This document shows positions 17,632 to 26,145 of a DNA stretch of 64,000 nucleotides, piece by piece. The stretch covers positions 1,860,001 through 1,924,000 of the forward strand of contig NZ_JALPRP010000001.1 of NCBI RefSeq assembly GCF_023195915.1, in the 5' to 3' direction. Positions within the stretch are counted from its first letter, which is position 1; each line of letters starts with the position of its first letter. The position numbers were made by a program, and so were the translations under genes. The notes beneath the pieces are model-generated. The model was not told where the DNA came from and made no database searches. It saw nothing but the letters and a program-made list of their open reading frames with translations. The DNA comes from Methanoculleus sp. 7T (GTDB lineage: Archaea; Halobacteriota; Methanomicrobia; Methanomicrobiales; Methanoculleaceae).

Positions 17632-18458
17632 TCAGTCCCCTCTCCCGTTATCTCATTCATCACGTCTACCAGGTCGTCTGATGATTTCTGGATATACTGT
17701 AGCGCTCTCTCGATGATCTCCCGAACGGGCATCGATCCGTCGCTTTCCACCACAAAGATAAATCTGTGCTCGTCGGCGCCGATATGGATGGCCGGCTCGG
17801 TGCCGATGCCGCCGGCAAGGCACGCCCGCTCGCAGAGCCTGCAGAGGGAACAGGATTCCTGCCGCCCTCCGATGACCCGAACTTTTCCCTGCCCCGCCTC
17901 AAGCACGTGGCGTGGGCATTCGTCGACGCACATGCCGCACCCGTCGCATTTCTCATCGATGGCGATCACCGGATAGTTCTTGTAGCCGCAGGCGGTCGTC
18001 GCCTGCCACTTGGCATGCTCCTTTCCGGTGCCGACGACTGCCTGTGCTTCGAGCACGACTTTCTGGTCTTTGTCGAGGTCGATGATGGGGATCTTCTCTT
18101 CCGCCGGTGCCGCGTCGGGGTCCTGAGGGATCAGGTCGCTTGAGTAGACCGTCTTCGGCCCCTCGACGGAGAGCGTATAGGTGGCGGTGCAGACCGGACA
18201 TCCGGCACCTTCGCAGGTGCACTCGCTACGGGGAACGTAGCGTTTCAGATCGGTCCGCAGCGGGATGAGCCCCAGCCGGTGTGTCAGCATCTCGTCGAAG
18301 AGGACGCTTGTATTGTCGTAGATGCGGACGTCCTCGATGGCGAGCGTCGGCACTTCGCTGATCATCGCCCGTCGAAGCATATTGGCGAACGATGTGGAAA
18401 CGCCGCTTATGGTGAATTTGGCGACTCTCTCATCCAGTCGAGAAAACGCTATCTCCAT
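17628..18458 (-). CDS. rpoD: DNA-directed RNA polymerase subunit D with ferredoxin-like domain
   Basis: This is the homologue of Rpb3/alpha, which nucleates polymerase assembly. The N-terminal dimerisation part has S-F-A-N-M-L-R-R-A-M-I-S-E-V-P. A cysteine cluster (C-T-C-E-G-A-G-C-P-V-C) lies near residue 79. Around residues 165-205 a two-cluster ferredoxin insertion is complete: C-D-G-C-G-M-C-V-D-E-C-P and C-S-L-C-R-L-C-E-R-A-C. It should hold two [4Fe-4S] clusters, as known for RpoD of some archaea. The start shares one base with the S11 stop. Confidence 0.96.
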   Translation of the reverse strand: MEIAFSRLDERVAKFTISGVSTSFANMLRRAMISEVPTLAIEDVRIYDNTSVLFDEMLTHRLGLIPLRTDLKRYVPRSECTCEGAGCPVCTATYTLSVEGPKTVYSSDLIPQDPDAAPAEEKIPIIDLDKDQKVVLEAQAVVGTGKEHAKWQATTACGYKNYPVIAIDEKCDGCGMCVDECPRHVLEAGQGKVRVIGGRQESCSLCRLCERACLAGGIGTEPAIHIGADEHRFIFVVESDGSMPVREIIERALQYIQKSSDDLVDVMNEITGEGTE

Positions 18459-18847
18459 TACACTCTCCTTCCTCTCCGGCCGCCCTTGCCGCGGATGCTG
18501 TCGTGGGGCACCGGAGTGACGTCTTCAATGCGGCCGATCCTCATCCCTGCACGGGCGAGGGCGCGGATCGCTGCCTGAGCGCCGGGGCCGGGGCTCCGCT
18601 GTTTGCCCCGTCCGGGTGCGCGAACCTTCACGTGGACGCCGGTGATTCCCTTGTCGCGTGCGTTCTGTGCGACCTGGATTGCCATCTGCATGGCTGCGTA
18701 AGGCGAACTCTCGTTTCGGTCCTGCTTCACGACCATGCCGCCGCTGCTCTTGGTCACCGTCTCGGCTCCGGAGAGGTCGGTGATGGTGATGATGGTGTTA
18801 TTGAAGGAGGCAAAGATGTGTGCTATGCCCCATTTCTCTTCTGCCAT
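18458..18847 (-). CDS. rps11: 30S ribosomal protein S11
   Basis: This is archaeal S11 (eukaryotic S14), a platform protein next to the mRNA exit. Signature pieces are [16 protein letters not shown], the [13 protein letters not shown] loop, and the C-terminal [19 protein letters not shown]. It is 129 residues long and lies four bases after S4. Confidence 0.97.
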   Translation of the reverse strand: MAEEKWGIAHIFASFNNTIITITDLSGAETVTKSSGGMVVKQDRNESSPYAAMQMAIQVAQNARDKGITGVHVKVRAPGRGKQRSPGPGAQAAIRALARAGMRIGRIEDVTPVPHDSIRGKGGRRGRRV

Positions 18848-18851
18848 GGTG

Positions 18852-19400
18852 TTACCTCACTCCTGCACGGGCGATACGGCTTCTCTCGGGGTGAACATCG
18901 TTCGTGAACGGGGAGGGGCCGTAATAACCGATCTCCTGCTCTTCGGCTCTCTCGACCCGGTAACTCGGGGCGGTCACCCGGCGACCGGAGATCGCGATGT
19001 GGCCGTGGGTGATGAACTGGCGGGCCTGCTTCGGAGAGCGTGCGAGCCCCTTGCGGAGGACCAGCGTCTGGAGGCGGCGGTCGAGCTGCTGCTCGATCTT
19101 CAGGGCAAGGACGTCGCCGACATCGGCGCCTTCACCGACGAGACCGTAGCGGTAGAGGTGGTTGATGAGCTGGTCTCTCTTCTTCTGGAACTCATCCACG
19201 TTGAGGCCTGCCGACCGTAGCGCCACCAGCTCACGGGCGGCTGCACGGTATTTCCGCAGGACGCTCTGGGCTTTCCAGACTTCACGCTTGTTCCGGAGCC
19301 CGTAATCGATGATGAGCCGCTTTTCGTCCTCGAGTCGTGTCTTCTCGAACCGCCGCTTGGGCGTCGCATATGTCTTGTAGTTCTTTCCGGGATATCCCAT
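18852..19400 (-). CDS. rps4: 30S ribosomal protein S4
   Basis: This is archaeal S4 (eukaryotic S9), a primary 16S rRNA binder. The protein begins [19 protein letters not shown], typical of archaeal S4. An S4 RNA-binding domain follows with [18 protein letters not shown]. The length of 182 residues is normal. It is 12 bases after S13. Confidence 0.97.
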   Translation of the reverse strand: MGYPGKNYKTYATPKRRFEKTRLEDEKRLIIDYGLRNKREVWKAQSVLRKYRAAARELVALRSAGLNVDEFQKKRDQLINHLYRYGLVGEGADVGDVLALKIEQQLDRRLQTLVLRKGLARSPKQARQFITHGHIAISGRRVTAPSYRVERAEEQEIGYYGPSPFTNDVHPERSRIARAGVR

Positions 19401-19412
19401 GCAATCACCGCG

Positions 19413-19862
19413 TTACTCTTTCTTCCTGCTGACGCCGACGGTCGTGCCCGTTCTTCCGGTGGACTTGGTGCGCTGACCGCGGACCTTCTGTCCGGTCTCG
19501 TGCCTGATACCGCGGTAGCTGCGCATCTTGCGCATGCGGTTGACGTCTTCGTCGTTCGTCATCGTGAGATCGGTTCCGAGAAGGTGGCGGGCCTCTCCGG
19601 TGTAGACATCCTTCGGGCGGTTCACCATCCACTCGGGGACCTGCTCGATGTAGGTGTCGACGGCTTTTGCGATCCGCTCGACTGATCCGTCGTCCAGCTT
19701 ACCGAGTATGGCACGAGGGTCCACATCGGCAAGAGCGGCGATGGTGCGCGAGGTGTGCGGACCAACGCCCTTGATGCCGGTCAGTGCGATGTGCACGGCC
19801 TTGGTGCCGTCGAGATCAGTGTTTCTGACTCGAACAAAGTATTTTATCTCTTCTTCATCCAT
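19413..19862 (-). CDS. rps13: 30S ribosomal protein S13
   Basis: This is archaeal S13 (eukaryotic S18), located in the head and touching the large subunit. It shows [21 protein letters not shown], and the C-terminal [19 protein letters not shown]. It is 149 residues long and is the first protein gene of the array, 34 bases after tRNA-Ser. Confidence 0.97.
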   Translation of the reverse strand: MDEEEIKYFVRVRNTDLDGTKAVHIALTGIKGVGPHTSRTIAALADVDPRAILGKLDDGSVERIAKAVDTYIEQVPEWMVNRPKDVYTGEARHLLGTDLTMTNDEDVNRMRKMRSYRGIRHETGQKVRGQRTKSTGRTGTTVGVSRKKE

Positions 19863-19896
19863 GTGATCGCCTCATCATCGACGTTGTCGGTGAAAG

Positions 19897-19981
19897 CGCT
19901 GAGGGAGGGATTTGAACCCTCGAGTCCCAGGGGGACACAGGTTTAGCAAACCTGCGCCATACCAGGCTTGGCTACCTCAAC
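19897..19981 (-). tRNA. tRNA-Ser (anticodon GCT)
   Basis: This is an 85-base class II tRNA on the minus strand. The acceptor stem GTTGAGG/CCTCAGC includes one T-G pair, and the discriminator is G. The anticodon stem CAGGT/ACCTG holds loop TTGCTAA, so the anticodon is GCT. A long variable arm lies between it and the T arm GAGGG-TTCAAAT-CCCTC. CCA is not encoded. It heads the S13-S4-S11-RpoD array and may share its transcript. Confidence 0.95.
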
Positions 19982-20075
19982 ATAGAACTTCGCATCTTTC
20001 GATACTCGCAACACGCAAGGGTGCTGCTCCAGACACAGCATTCTATGACTTGTGCCTACTAATTTTGGTGAGCTG

Positions 20076-20091
20076 CATTAATAATAATTGT
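20076..20091 (-). promoter_or_regulatory. Candidate promoter of the tRNA-Ser/ribosomal array
   Basis: On the minus strand an A/T-rich element (CAATTATTATTAATGC) lies between the deoxyhypusine synthase stop and tRNA-Ser. It is the only clear TATA-like sequence upstream of the tRNA, placing initiation near 20055. Confidence 0.4.
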
Positions 20092-20097
20092 GGTGGT

Positions 20098-21063
20098 TCA
20101 GGGGGAGCGGCGAGCCCGCTCGACCCCGCTCCCGATGAGTGCCGAAGCAACGATCGGGAGCGCAATCGTGGCATCGCAGAAGCACTGGACACGGGGAGAC
20201 TCGGGTGCCTCTTTCCCCCAGCTGATTGCCTCCTCAAAGGTGCACCCCGAGAGTCCGCCCCAGTGGGGTGCGTCGGTGGTGTACTGGATGGCGTAGGCGT
20301 GCCCGCCGAGGTGTTGCTCGTGGATCGAGGCGATGACCTGGGTCTGCTGGATGAAGTTCTTCGGCACGCCGCCGCCGACGTAGATGACGCCGGTCTTCCG
20401 CGACTCTTCGACCATGCGCGTGATCTCGTCGGTATCGGCGAGTTGGTCGATATCGACGTCGACCCCGCGCCTGCGTGCCATGACGAGGCCGATGCCGATG
20501 GAGGAGTCGCCGAGGGCGGGGATGAAGATCGGGACGTCGTACTCGGCGCAGGTGGCGATGAGCGACCGTCCTTCCGGCTTCTGCTCGCGGAGCCAGTTCC
20601 CGAGGCGCCGGATGAACTCCCGTGAGGAGCCCCGGAACGGTGCGACTTCGTCGGCGAACCGTGCGATCTGGGCATCGATGCTCCTGAACTCTTCTTCGTA
20701 TGCGAAGACGTCGTAGATGCGGTCGATGCCCTCTTCGAAGAGTGCCGTGTCGTCGGCATGGTGGTGGCCGAGGTAATGCCGGACGCCGAGGTGCTCGCAG
20801 GTGTCGTGGAAGATATTTGCACCCGTCGAGACCAGGGCGTCGATGTAGCGGTGCTTGACGAGGTCGATGAGCACGTTCTGCATTCCTGCCGGGATCATCG
20901 CGCCCGACAGTCCCATGAATATCGTGCAGTCCGGATCTTTGACCATCCTGGTCCAGACGCCGAGCGACTCTCCGAGTTTTCTTCCCTGAAAGCCGGTCTT
21001 GCTCATGGACTCAAGGAGTGCCGTTACATCCTTGTTCGGTTTGACTGGCTGCGTTGGTTTCAT
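20098..21063 (-). CDS. dys: Deoxyhypusine synthase
   Basis: The enzyme transfers the aminobutyl group of spermidine to a lysine of translation factor aIF5A, using NAD. The catalytic-lysine segment reads V-G-G-G-V-P-K-N-F near residue 237. NAD-site pieces include L-S-G-A-M-I-P-A-G-M and S-T-G-A-N-I-F-H-D. The segment D-A-P-H-W-G-G-L-S-G-C close to the C-terminus is a family hallmark. At 321 residues it is the usual archaeal length. A minus-strand TATA near 21149-21162 and an AGGATG Shine-Dalgarno fit its own promoter. Confidence 0.95.
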   Translation of the reverse strand: MKPTQPVKPNKDVTALLESMSKTGFQGRKLGESLGVWTRMVKDPDCTIFMGLSGAMIPAGMQNVLIDLVKHRYIDALVSTGANIFHDTCEHLGVRHYLGHHHADDTALFEEGIDRIYDVFAYEEEFRSIDAQIARFADEVAPFRGSSREFIRRLGNWLREQKPEGRSLIATCAEYDVPIFIPALGDSSIGIGLVMARRRGVDVDIDQLADTDEITRMVEESRKTGVIYVGGGVPKNFIQQTQVIASIHEQHLGGHAYAIQYTTDAPHWGGLSGCTFEEAISWGKEAPESPRVQCFCDATIALPIVASALIGSGVERARRSP

Positions 21064-21239
21064 GGATACATCCTGATATCCATTTTCAGTTGCGGCGCCT
21101 TAATGATTGGTACCGATCCGGAAAAGCGGGGTTGACGGAGCCTTTGGCACTATCTTATATTGGTGTCCGGTGAGGGGATCGCGCTGGGGTGGGTTATCTC
21201 GAAACCCCTTCATTAGGGCATGGTGGGAGGGATTCTTAT

Positions 21240-21520
21240 AATCACCACCCCCCGCGCCGGGCGTGCGCTCCTGACTCAAAACCCTTCAGGTTTCTCAATC
21301 TCCGGACGTTGTCCGTCGAACCCTTCGGCCAGTCGTTCCCCGCACCTCGGGGCGGGGGCAGTCATCATGATACCCCGGTGGGAAGCCGTGTCCGGGGATG
21401 TGCTGGTAAAGACCAGGTGTTGGATGCGGGAGAACTGCGGGGTATGTAGGACCCGGCTCACCCCGGACACTGGACCGTGGCGGGTATCGCCATGGGGGAG
21501 GGGCTGACGGGGAGGGGGGC
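21240..21520 (-). repeat. Dispersed intergenic repeat, minus-orientation copy
   Basis: Read on the minus strand, this copy contains GATGACTGCCCCCGCCCC (also at 34120 and 52864 on the plus strand, with small changes) and a string of mini-palindromes such as GGCCGAAGGG and AACCTGAAGGGTT. On the plus strand the segment GACACTGGACCGTGGCGG at 21467-21484 is the inverse complement of a segment at 34208-34228. The stretch at 21494-21519 has four runs of at least four G. Confidence 0.65.
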
Positions 21521-21583
21521 TTGCCCCCCCTCCCCTGTCTCCACTTCGCACTTAACAATGAGGTCATCCCAACATGCCTCAAC

Positions 21584-21850
21584 CGGGAGGGGGTGTCCCC
21601 CTCCCGGTCCCTCCCCCGAGGCGCGATAAATGGCCGGTGGCACAGCGGGCGTTCGGGCACCGCGAGGCTGCGCAGTGCGAGCGAAAGCGAGCTTGAGAGA
21701 CTCGAAGGGTTTCGAGTCGTCGACCAAAGGGAGCGTGAGAAGACCTTCGGTCTTCGAGTGCGACGTTCCTCTGGAACGGAGCTCGAACATCGCTAGATGC
21801 GCAGTCCGGAGGGAAGCCGTGTCAACGATCTGACGCCCAATATTGTTCAA
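21584..21850 (+). repeat. Dispersed intergenic repeat, plus-orientation copy
   Basis: The copy opens with a hairpin (CGGGAGGGGG, GTGT-like loop, CCCCCTCCCGG). It continues with a C-rich spacer, GCGCGATAAATGGCC, then GGTGGCACAGCGGGCGTTCG. Bases 21584-21662 align almost without gaps to 34516-34597. After it come mini-palindromes such as ACTCGAAGGGTTTCGAGT, AAGACCTTCGGTCTT and CGTTCCTCTGGAACG. It lies downstream of the CBS operon. Confidence 0.7.
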
Positions 21851-22004
21851 CTTCCCACGAGCGCGTGTAAGAATGCTCTAAACCATATGGATCTTCAATC
21901 ACTAGGTACTTTTAGGACGACTTCCACGAGTATCCGCAGGAGTGAGCCGATCAAATGGTCGGGAGATCCCCCCGCCCGAAAAAAGAGATAACCCCAAGCC
22001 CTCT

Positions 22005-22787
22005 TCACAGGGCCTGGATAAGTGAATTCCTGGTGACGACGCCCACGATCTCCCCGTTCCGCGTGATCGGGACGGAACTGATGTTCTTCTTGAGCATCAG
22101 GTCGATGACGTCGGAGACGTCCGTATCCGCATCCACGGAGATCAGGGGCGTGCTCATGATGTCGCGCACGAGGAGGTTCCTGATCCGATACTCCTGGCGG
22201 GTCCCCTCCACGATGTCCTTGAACGCGTAGAGCGCCTTTGCGACGTCGGTCTCCGTGACGATACCAAGGACGTCGTCGCCTTCCTCGACGATGAACCGGT
22301 TGATATTGCCGTCCAGCATCCTCCGCCGGAGATGGACGGCCCGCTCCTCGACCTGGATGGTGTGCGCCGGTTCCATCACGTCGAGGAGGCCGCCTGCCGG
22401 GCGGAGCACCTTCAGGAGGTCGCCTGCCGTCACCTGCCCGATGAGGCGGTGGTCGTCATCGAGCACCACAATAAGTTTGTAGTGCTGGAGCAGCGGCACC
22501 AGAATATCGAGGTTCTGGTCCGGATATGCGGAGGTGAAGTTCTCCTCGACCGTGTTCGCGACATGAATGGATGTGGCTTTCAGCGCCTGAGTCTTCCTGC
22601 TCCCAAGCGTCTCGGCGATTGCCGCCCGGGATGTCGTGCCGATGACCGCGCCGTTATTGGTCACGATGAGCGGGTCGACACCCTCATCGAGCATCTTCCT
22701 GAGCGCTTCGCTGACAAAGGCAGACTTTGCGATGGTGATCGGTTTTGCCATCACGTCTTTGACGAGTACCTGAAACTTATCGCTCAT
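22005..22787 (-). CDS. Four-CBS-domain protein (fifth of the CBS cluster)
   Basis: The 260-residue protein consists of four CBS motifs, i.e. two Bateman pairs, with no other domain. Each motif has the V-x-D-V-M, I-V-x-x-N-G-x-x-x-G-x-x-T pattern, ending with I-T-R-N-G-E-I-V-G-V-V-T-R. CBS pairs bind adenosine nucleotides or S-adenosylmethionine and usually regulate a partner enzyme. No enzyme domain is attached, so the target must act in trans. Its start overlaps the previous CBS gene stop as ATGA. Confidence 0.85.
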   Translation of the reverse strand: MSDKFQVLVKDVMAKPITIAKSAFVSEALRKMLDEGVDPLIVTNNGAVIGTTSRAAIAETLGSRKTQALKATSIHVANTVEENFTSAYPDQNLDILVPLLQHYKLIVVLDDDHRLIGQVTAGDLLKVLRPAGGLLDVMEPAHTIQVEERAVHLRRRMLDGNINRFIVEEGDDVLGIVTETDVAKALYAFKDIVEGTRQEYRIRNLLVRDIMSTPLISVDADTDVSDVIDLMLKKNISSVPITRNGEIVGVVTRNSLIQAL

Positions 22788-23623
22788 TTTGCCACTTCCT
22801 TGATGATATCATCTCTCTTGAGCATGCCCCGGATATCCCCGTCTTCCATGACAACAAGACTGTTGATCTGGTTCTCAAGCATCAACCCGACGGCATCCTG
22901 GAGGGGCGCATCGGGCGGGATGGTGATGACCGGGCGGCTCATGATGTCTTCTGCGACTGCCGATACCTCGACGACGTACCTGAAGCGTTTCTGCCCCGCC
23001 GGCTCCTCTTTCCGGAGATGCGTGATATCTTTTCTGGGCAGGTTCGTCCGCTCGTCCAGATACTCGTAGAATGCGAGGTTGCTCTCCGTAATGATGCCGG
23101 CAAGGCTACCATTATCGTTAACGACGATAAGTTTATCGTTTTTCCCTTTGATCGTGTTTATAACGTGGTCCAGCGAGTGATACCGGCTGACCGTGACCGC
23201 ATCCTCCATGACCTCGTCGACTCTGGCGGAGAGCCCGCGTACATGGGCCGACCGCATGACGTCGAGCTTTGTGACGATACCGGCTACTTTGCCGTTGTCG
23301 ACCACGGGTAGCCCCGATATGTCGCGGTCAAGCATCGTGGCTGCGATATCGCGGATGCCGGTCTCCGGCGTTACGGTAATGATGTTCTGTGCCATCAGGA
23401 TGCTGACCGGGATCCGGTCGATGGGGCGCCGCCGCCACATCGGTTCAGTCTGTCTGAGCCGGTAGGCGATATCCTTCTTGGTAAGGATGCCCCGGAGTTC
23501 ATCCCCTTCCATGACCGGGAGCCTCGACACACGGTGCTTGAGCATAAGGTGTCGCGCATAGGCGACGCTATCGGTCGGTGCAACGACGTACACCGGAGCA
23601 GACATCACATCTACGGCACGCAT
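22784..23623 (-). CDS. Four-CBS-domain protein (fourth of the CBS cluster)
   Basis: This 279-residue protein also has four CBS motifs. The first is V-M-S-A-P-V-Y-V-V near the start, then L-M-A-Q-N-I-I-T-V, a third around V-M-E-D-A-V-T-V, and the last I-M-S-R-P-V-I-T-I. The G-I-L-T-K-K-D and G-I-V-T-K-L-D turns are nucleotide-contact positions. It follows the third CBS gene by 8 bases and is coupled to the fifth by ATGA. No partner domain is visible. Confidence 0.85.
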   Translation of the reverse strand: MRAVDVMSAPVYVVAPTDSVAYARHLMLKHRVSRLPVMEGDELRGILTKKDIAYRLRQTEPMWRRRPIDRIPVSILMAQNIITVTPETGIRDIAATMLDRDISGLPVVDNGKVAGIVTKLDVMRSAHVRGLSARVDEVMEDAVTVSRYHSLDHVINTIKGKNDKLIVVNDNGSLAGIITESNLAFYEYLDERTNLPRKDITHLRKEEPAGQKRFRYVVEVSAVAEDIMSRPVITIPPDAPLQDAVGLMLENQINSLVVMEDGDIRGMLKRDDIIKEVAK

Positions 23624-23631
23624 AACTCACA

Positions 23632-24579
23632 TCACTCCTCTGCAAACGCCTTCACAAGATCGTATTCCGTCACGAGTCCGACGAGGTGGGAATCCTCGAT
23701 GACCGGGAACGCCCCGACACGCCGCCGTATCATCTCAACGGCGATATCGTGGATATTCCGGTTCGGGGTGGTGGTATGGAGCTCGCCGGAGAGGAGGGAC
23801 CGCACCGGCGCTCCCATCACCTCCGCGGAATCCCCGGTCGTCAACTGCTCGAAAGCCTTGCCTTTCCCGAGATAACTCATGATGTCGGTGGCGGTGACGA
23901 TGCCGCAGAGGACATCGTCCACGACGACCGGGAGCCGCCTGAACCTGCACTTCACCATCTCCCTGCAGACTTTGCTGATCGGCGTGTCGGGACCGGTGAC
24001 GCGTACCGGCGACTTCATGATGTCCTCCACCGTCCTCTTCGAGTTCTCGGTGGTGAGCACCTTCATCACGTCGCGCTCGGTCACGATACCTCGGAGGTTC
24101 CCTTCGGCGTCGGTGATGGGGATCCCGCCGACGTTTCGGTTGACGATGATATCGACCGCATCGGCGATGCTCCCGGTAACAGGCATGGTCACCAGTTGGG
24201 AGGTCATGATCTCGCGCAAGTCCTCGTTGATGGCGGCGAGGAAGTTTCCTCCGTGCTTAACCTGCACGAGGTTGAACTTATCGCCGCCGCCCATGAAGTC
24301 GACGATGTCGCTGACGGTCACGATCCCGCGGAGGCGGTGCGTTCCGGCATCGACGACCGGCAGCCTGCGAAACCCTTCCTTGGTCATAATCTCGACCGCT
24401 TGGATGATCGGGGTGGTCCGCTGCGCCGTGACGACGGATCGTGTGGCGATCGCCATGATCTCGCCTTCATAATCTGCGATCCTTGTCTTGAAATCGACGG
24501 GCCCGCGGTTGAATTTGCCCGGCATCTTCAGGAGCCGGTCGGCCGGTTTCTTCTCTGAATTATTCGAATTCGGTTGCAT
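23632..24579 (-). CDS. Four-CBS-domain protein (third of the CBS cluster)
   Basis: This 315-residue protein has four CBS motifs after a polar N-terminal tail of about 35 residues rich in Asn, Ser and Lys. Motifs include G-I-V-T-V-S-D-I-V-D-F, G-I-V-T-E-R-D-V-M-K-V and G-I-V-T-A-T-D-I-M. The start at 24579 is chosen for its AGGAGG Shine-Dalgarno; an upstream ATG at 24630 would run into the preceding CBS gene. A 40-base gap separates it from the second CBS gene. It is probably a nucleotide sensor acting on an unlinked target. Confidence 0.83.
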   Translation of the reverse strand: MQPNSNNSEKKPADRLLKMPGKFNRGPVDFKTRIADYEGEIMAIATRSVVTAQRTTPIIQAVEIMTKEGFRRLPVVDAGTHRLRGIVTVSDIVDFMGGGDKFNLVQVKHGGNFLAAINEDLREIMTSQLVTMPVTGSIADAVDIIVNRNVGGIPITDAEGNLRGIVTERDVMKVLTTENSKRTVEDIMKSPVRVTGPDTPISKVCREMVKCRFRRLPVVVDDVLCGIVTATDIMSYLGKGKAFEQLTTGDSAEVMGAPVRSLLSGELHTTTPNRNIHDIAVEMIRRRVGAFPVIEDSHLVGLVTEYDLVKAFAEE

Positions 24580-24619
24580 AGTATCCCTCCTTTGAGAATT
24601 ATTGTGTCTGGAGACGCCT

Positions 24620-25375
24620 TCATGAGACAAGGCAGCTTAAGACGTCGTGACGGTCGATGATGCCGACAAGCCTCTTCCTCTCGTCGATGACCGGGAGGAT
24701 GCTGACGTCGTGGTCGACCATCAGTTTTGCCGCCGTTGCTGCCGGGTCGTCGGGCGTCACGCTGATGACGGGTGTCGTCATCACTCGGTCTACGGTGGTG
24801 TCGGCTTGATTCTTCACAGATATACGGACGTTTCCGGCACGCAGGAGGTCCCGGCGGGAGATGATGCCGATGACCTCTTTCTTCTGAACCACCGGGAACG
24901 CGATAAAACCGCTGGAAACAATCAGGCTATAGATGCGGTATACGGGGTCCTCCGGCGAGCAAGTGACGGGCTCCCGCGACATGGCGTCCTCGACCCTGCC
25001 GGGGATGGCGTGGCGGGAGATCAGGACCGGGAAGAGTTCGGAGAAGAGCACTCCTCCCCGGAGCATACCGTCTTCATCGACGACTGCAGCGCTATTGGTA
25101 TAGACTTTCATGATGGCGCGGGCGACCTCGGTGAGGGGCGTTTCCGGGGCGACTCGGGCGGCTTCCTTGACGAAACCCTTTATGGTGACGTTCGACTTGG
25201 TGTCCACCACCCGCAGGACGTCGGATATATCAAGATAACCCATCAGGCGGTTTCTCTCGTCCACGACGTAGAGTTCGCGGAAGACATCGTCTCTGAGAAC
25301 GCTTCGTGCCCGAGTGACATACTCGTCGTACCGCAGGGTGGGAATATCCACCATCAGGTCTGATGCCGTTTTCAT
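24620..25375 (-). CDS. Four-CBS-domain protein (second of the CBS cluster)
   Basis: This 251-residue protein has four CBS motifs, the first starting T-A-S-D-L-M-V-D-I-P and the last D-R-V-M-T-T-P-V-I-S-V. The ATG at 25375 overlaps the first CBS gene stop as ATGA, which fixes the start; the longer frame upstream is antisense to codons of that gene. The second motif is weaker than in its neighbours (G-G-V-L-F-S-E-L replaces G-x-x-T-x-x-D), so one nucleotide pocket may be altered. Confidence 0.83.
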   Translation of the reverse strand: MKTASDLMVDIPTLRYDEYVTRARSVLRDDVFRELYVVDERNRLMGYLDISDVLRVVDTKSNVTIKGFVKEAARVAPETPLTEVARAIMKVYTNSAAVVDEDGMLRGGVLFSELFPVLISRHAIPGRVEDAMSREPVTCSPEDPVYRIYSLIVSSGFIAFPVVQKKEVIGIISRRDLLRAGNVRISVKNQADTTVDRVMTTPVISVTPDDPAATAAKLMVDHDVSILPVIDERKRLVGIIDRHDVLSCLVS

Positions 25376-25935
25376 AGCAACTGCTCCTCTTCCCGACAGA
25401 CGGGGCAGAGCATAAGGTTGTCGACCCGCGAGAGGTCGTCGGAGATGTTCCCGCATCGGTCGCAGACGCCCATCGCGTACTCCTCCTCGCGGTTGATCTC
25501 GATGAGATCCGCCAGCAGTTCATTCACTTCGGCCGCAACGGTGAGGATATCCCTGACCGTCACGATCCCGATGACCCGTTGAGCCTCAACGACCGGCAGC
25601 CTGCGGACCCGATGCTTCACCATCATCGCCGCCGCATCGCCGACCAGTCTGTCGGCACCGATCGTGATCAAGGGGGTGCTCATGATCTCGCTGACATGAA
25701 CGCTGCTCGGTTTAAAGTCTTTTGCCACGACCTTACAGTTAATATCCTCCTCCGTGACGATCCCGGTGGGCAGGTTATTTTGCAGTACGATACAGCTGCC
25801 GACCTCATCGCGGCACATCGCCTGCGCCGCTCGGGCGACTGTTTCCCCCACATCGATGGTCGTTGGATGGCTCCGCATGACCTCCCTGACTGGAACGCGT
25901 GTCTCGAAGTGGATGGTATCGCTATTATTCATCAT
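25372..25935 (-). CDS. CBS-pair protein with C-terminal zinc ribbon (first of the CBS cluster)
   Basis: One CBS pair (about residues 15-135) is followed by a short helix and a zinc-ribbon-like tail C-D-R-C-G near residue 158 and C-P-V-C near residue 179. The 187-residue protein differs from its four-CBS neighbours by this tail. The ribbon could contact DNA, RNA or another protein, so this member may be the output of the cluster; that is inference. A run GGAG lies 6 bases before the ATG at 25935, and a second ATG directly follows. Confidence 0.83.
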   Translation of the reverse strand: MMNNSDTIHFETRVPVREVMRSHPTTIDVGETVARAAQAMCRDEVGSCIVLQNNLPTGIVTEEDINCKVVAKDFKPSSVHVSEIMSTPLITIGADRLVGDAAAMMVKHRVRRLPVVEAQRVIGIVTVRDILTVAAEVNELLADLIEINREEEYAMGVCDRCGNISDDLSRVDNLMLCPVCREEEQLL

Positions 25936-26072
25936 GGGATTCTCCTAATCTGGTCGCTATGAGAGCCGATTATCCAGGTGCAAGTGTATCTAGGTTTCAA
26001 CAGTATAAAAGAATTCTCACGCCCCGGGATTGCCGTTTGCCTCTGAAAACGGGATGATACTCCGGACGGAAC

Positions 26073-26090
26073 ATATAATTATATTTATTC
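26073..26090 (+). promoter_or_regulatory. TATA box of the GTPase operon
   Basis: The A/T-only stretch CATATAATTATATTTATT precedes the Era-like GTPase gene by about 60 bases, giving a leader of about 35 bases. A GAGGGTG Shine-Dalgarno stands just before the ATG at 26146. Confidence 0.5.
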
Positions 26091-26145
26091 GTGGGTTCCA
26101 TAGCATACCTAAGTATAGACAAAACAGTCTATCAGAGGGTGCTAG

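Larger units (their letters stand above)
21064..22004. other. Non-coding region rich in intergenic repeats
   Basis: No reading frame here resembles a protein. The part nearest deoxyhypusine synthase holds its promoter (TATA at 21149-21162, minus). From about 21240 to 21850 the sequence is a composite of dispersed repeats: a minus-orientation half (about 21240-21520) and a plus-orientation half (about 21584-21850). The last 150 bases before the CBS gene show nothing recognisable. Confidence 0.6.
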
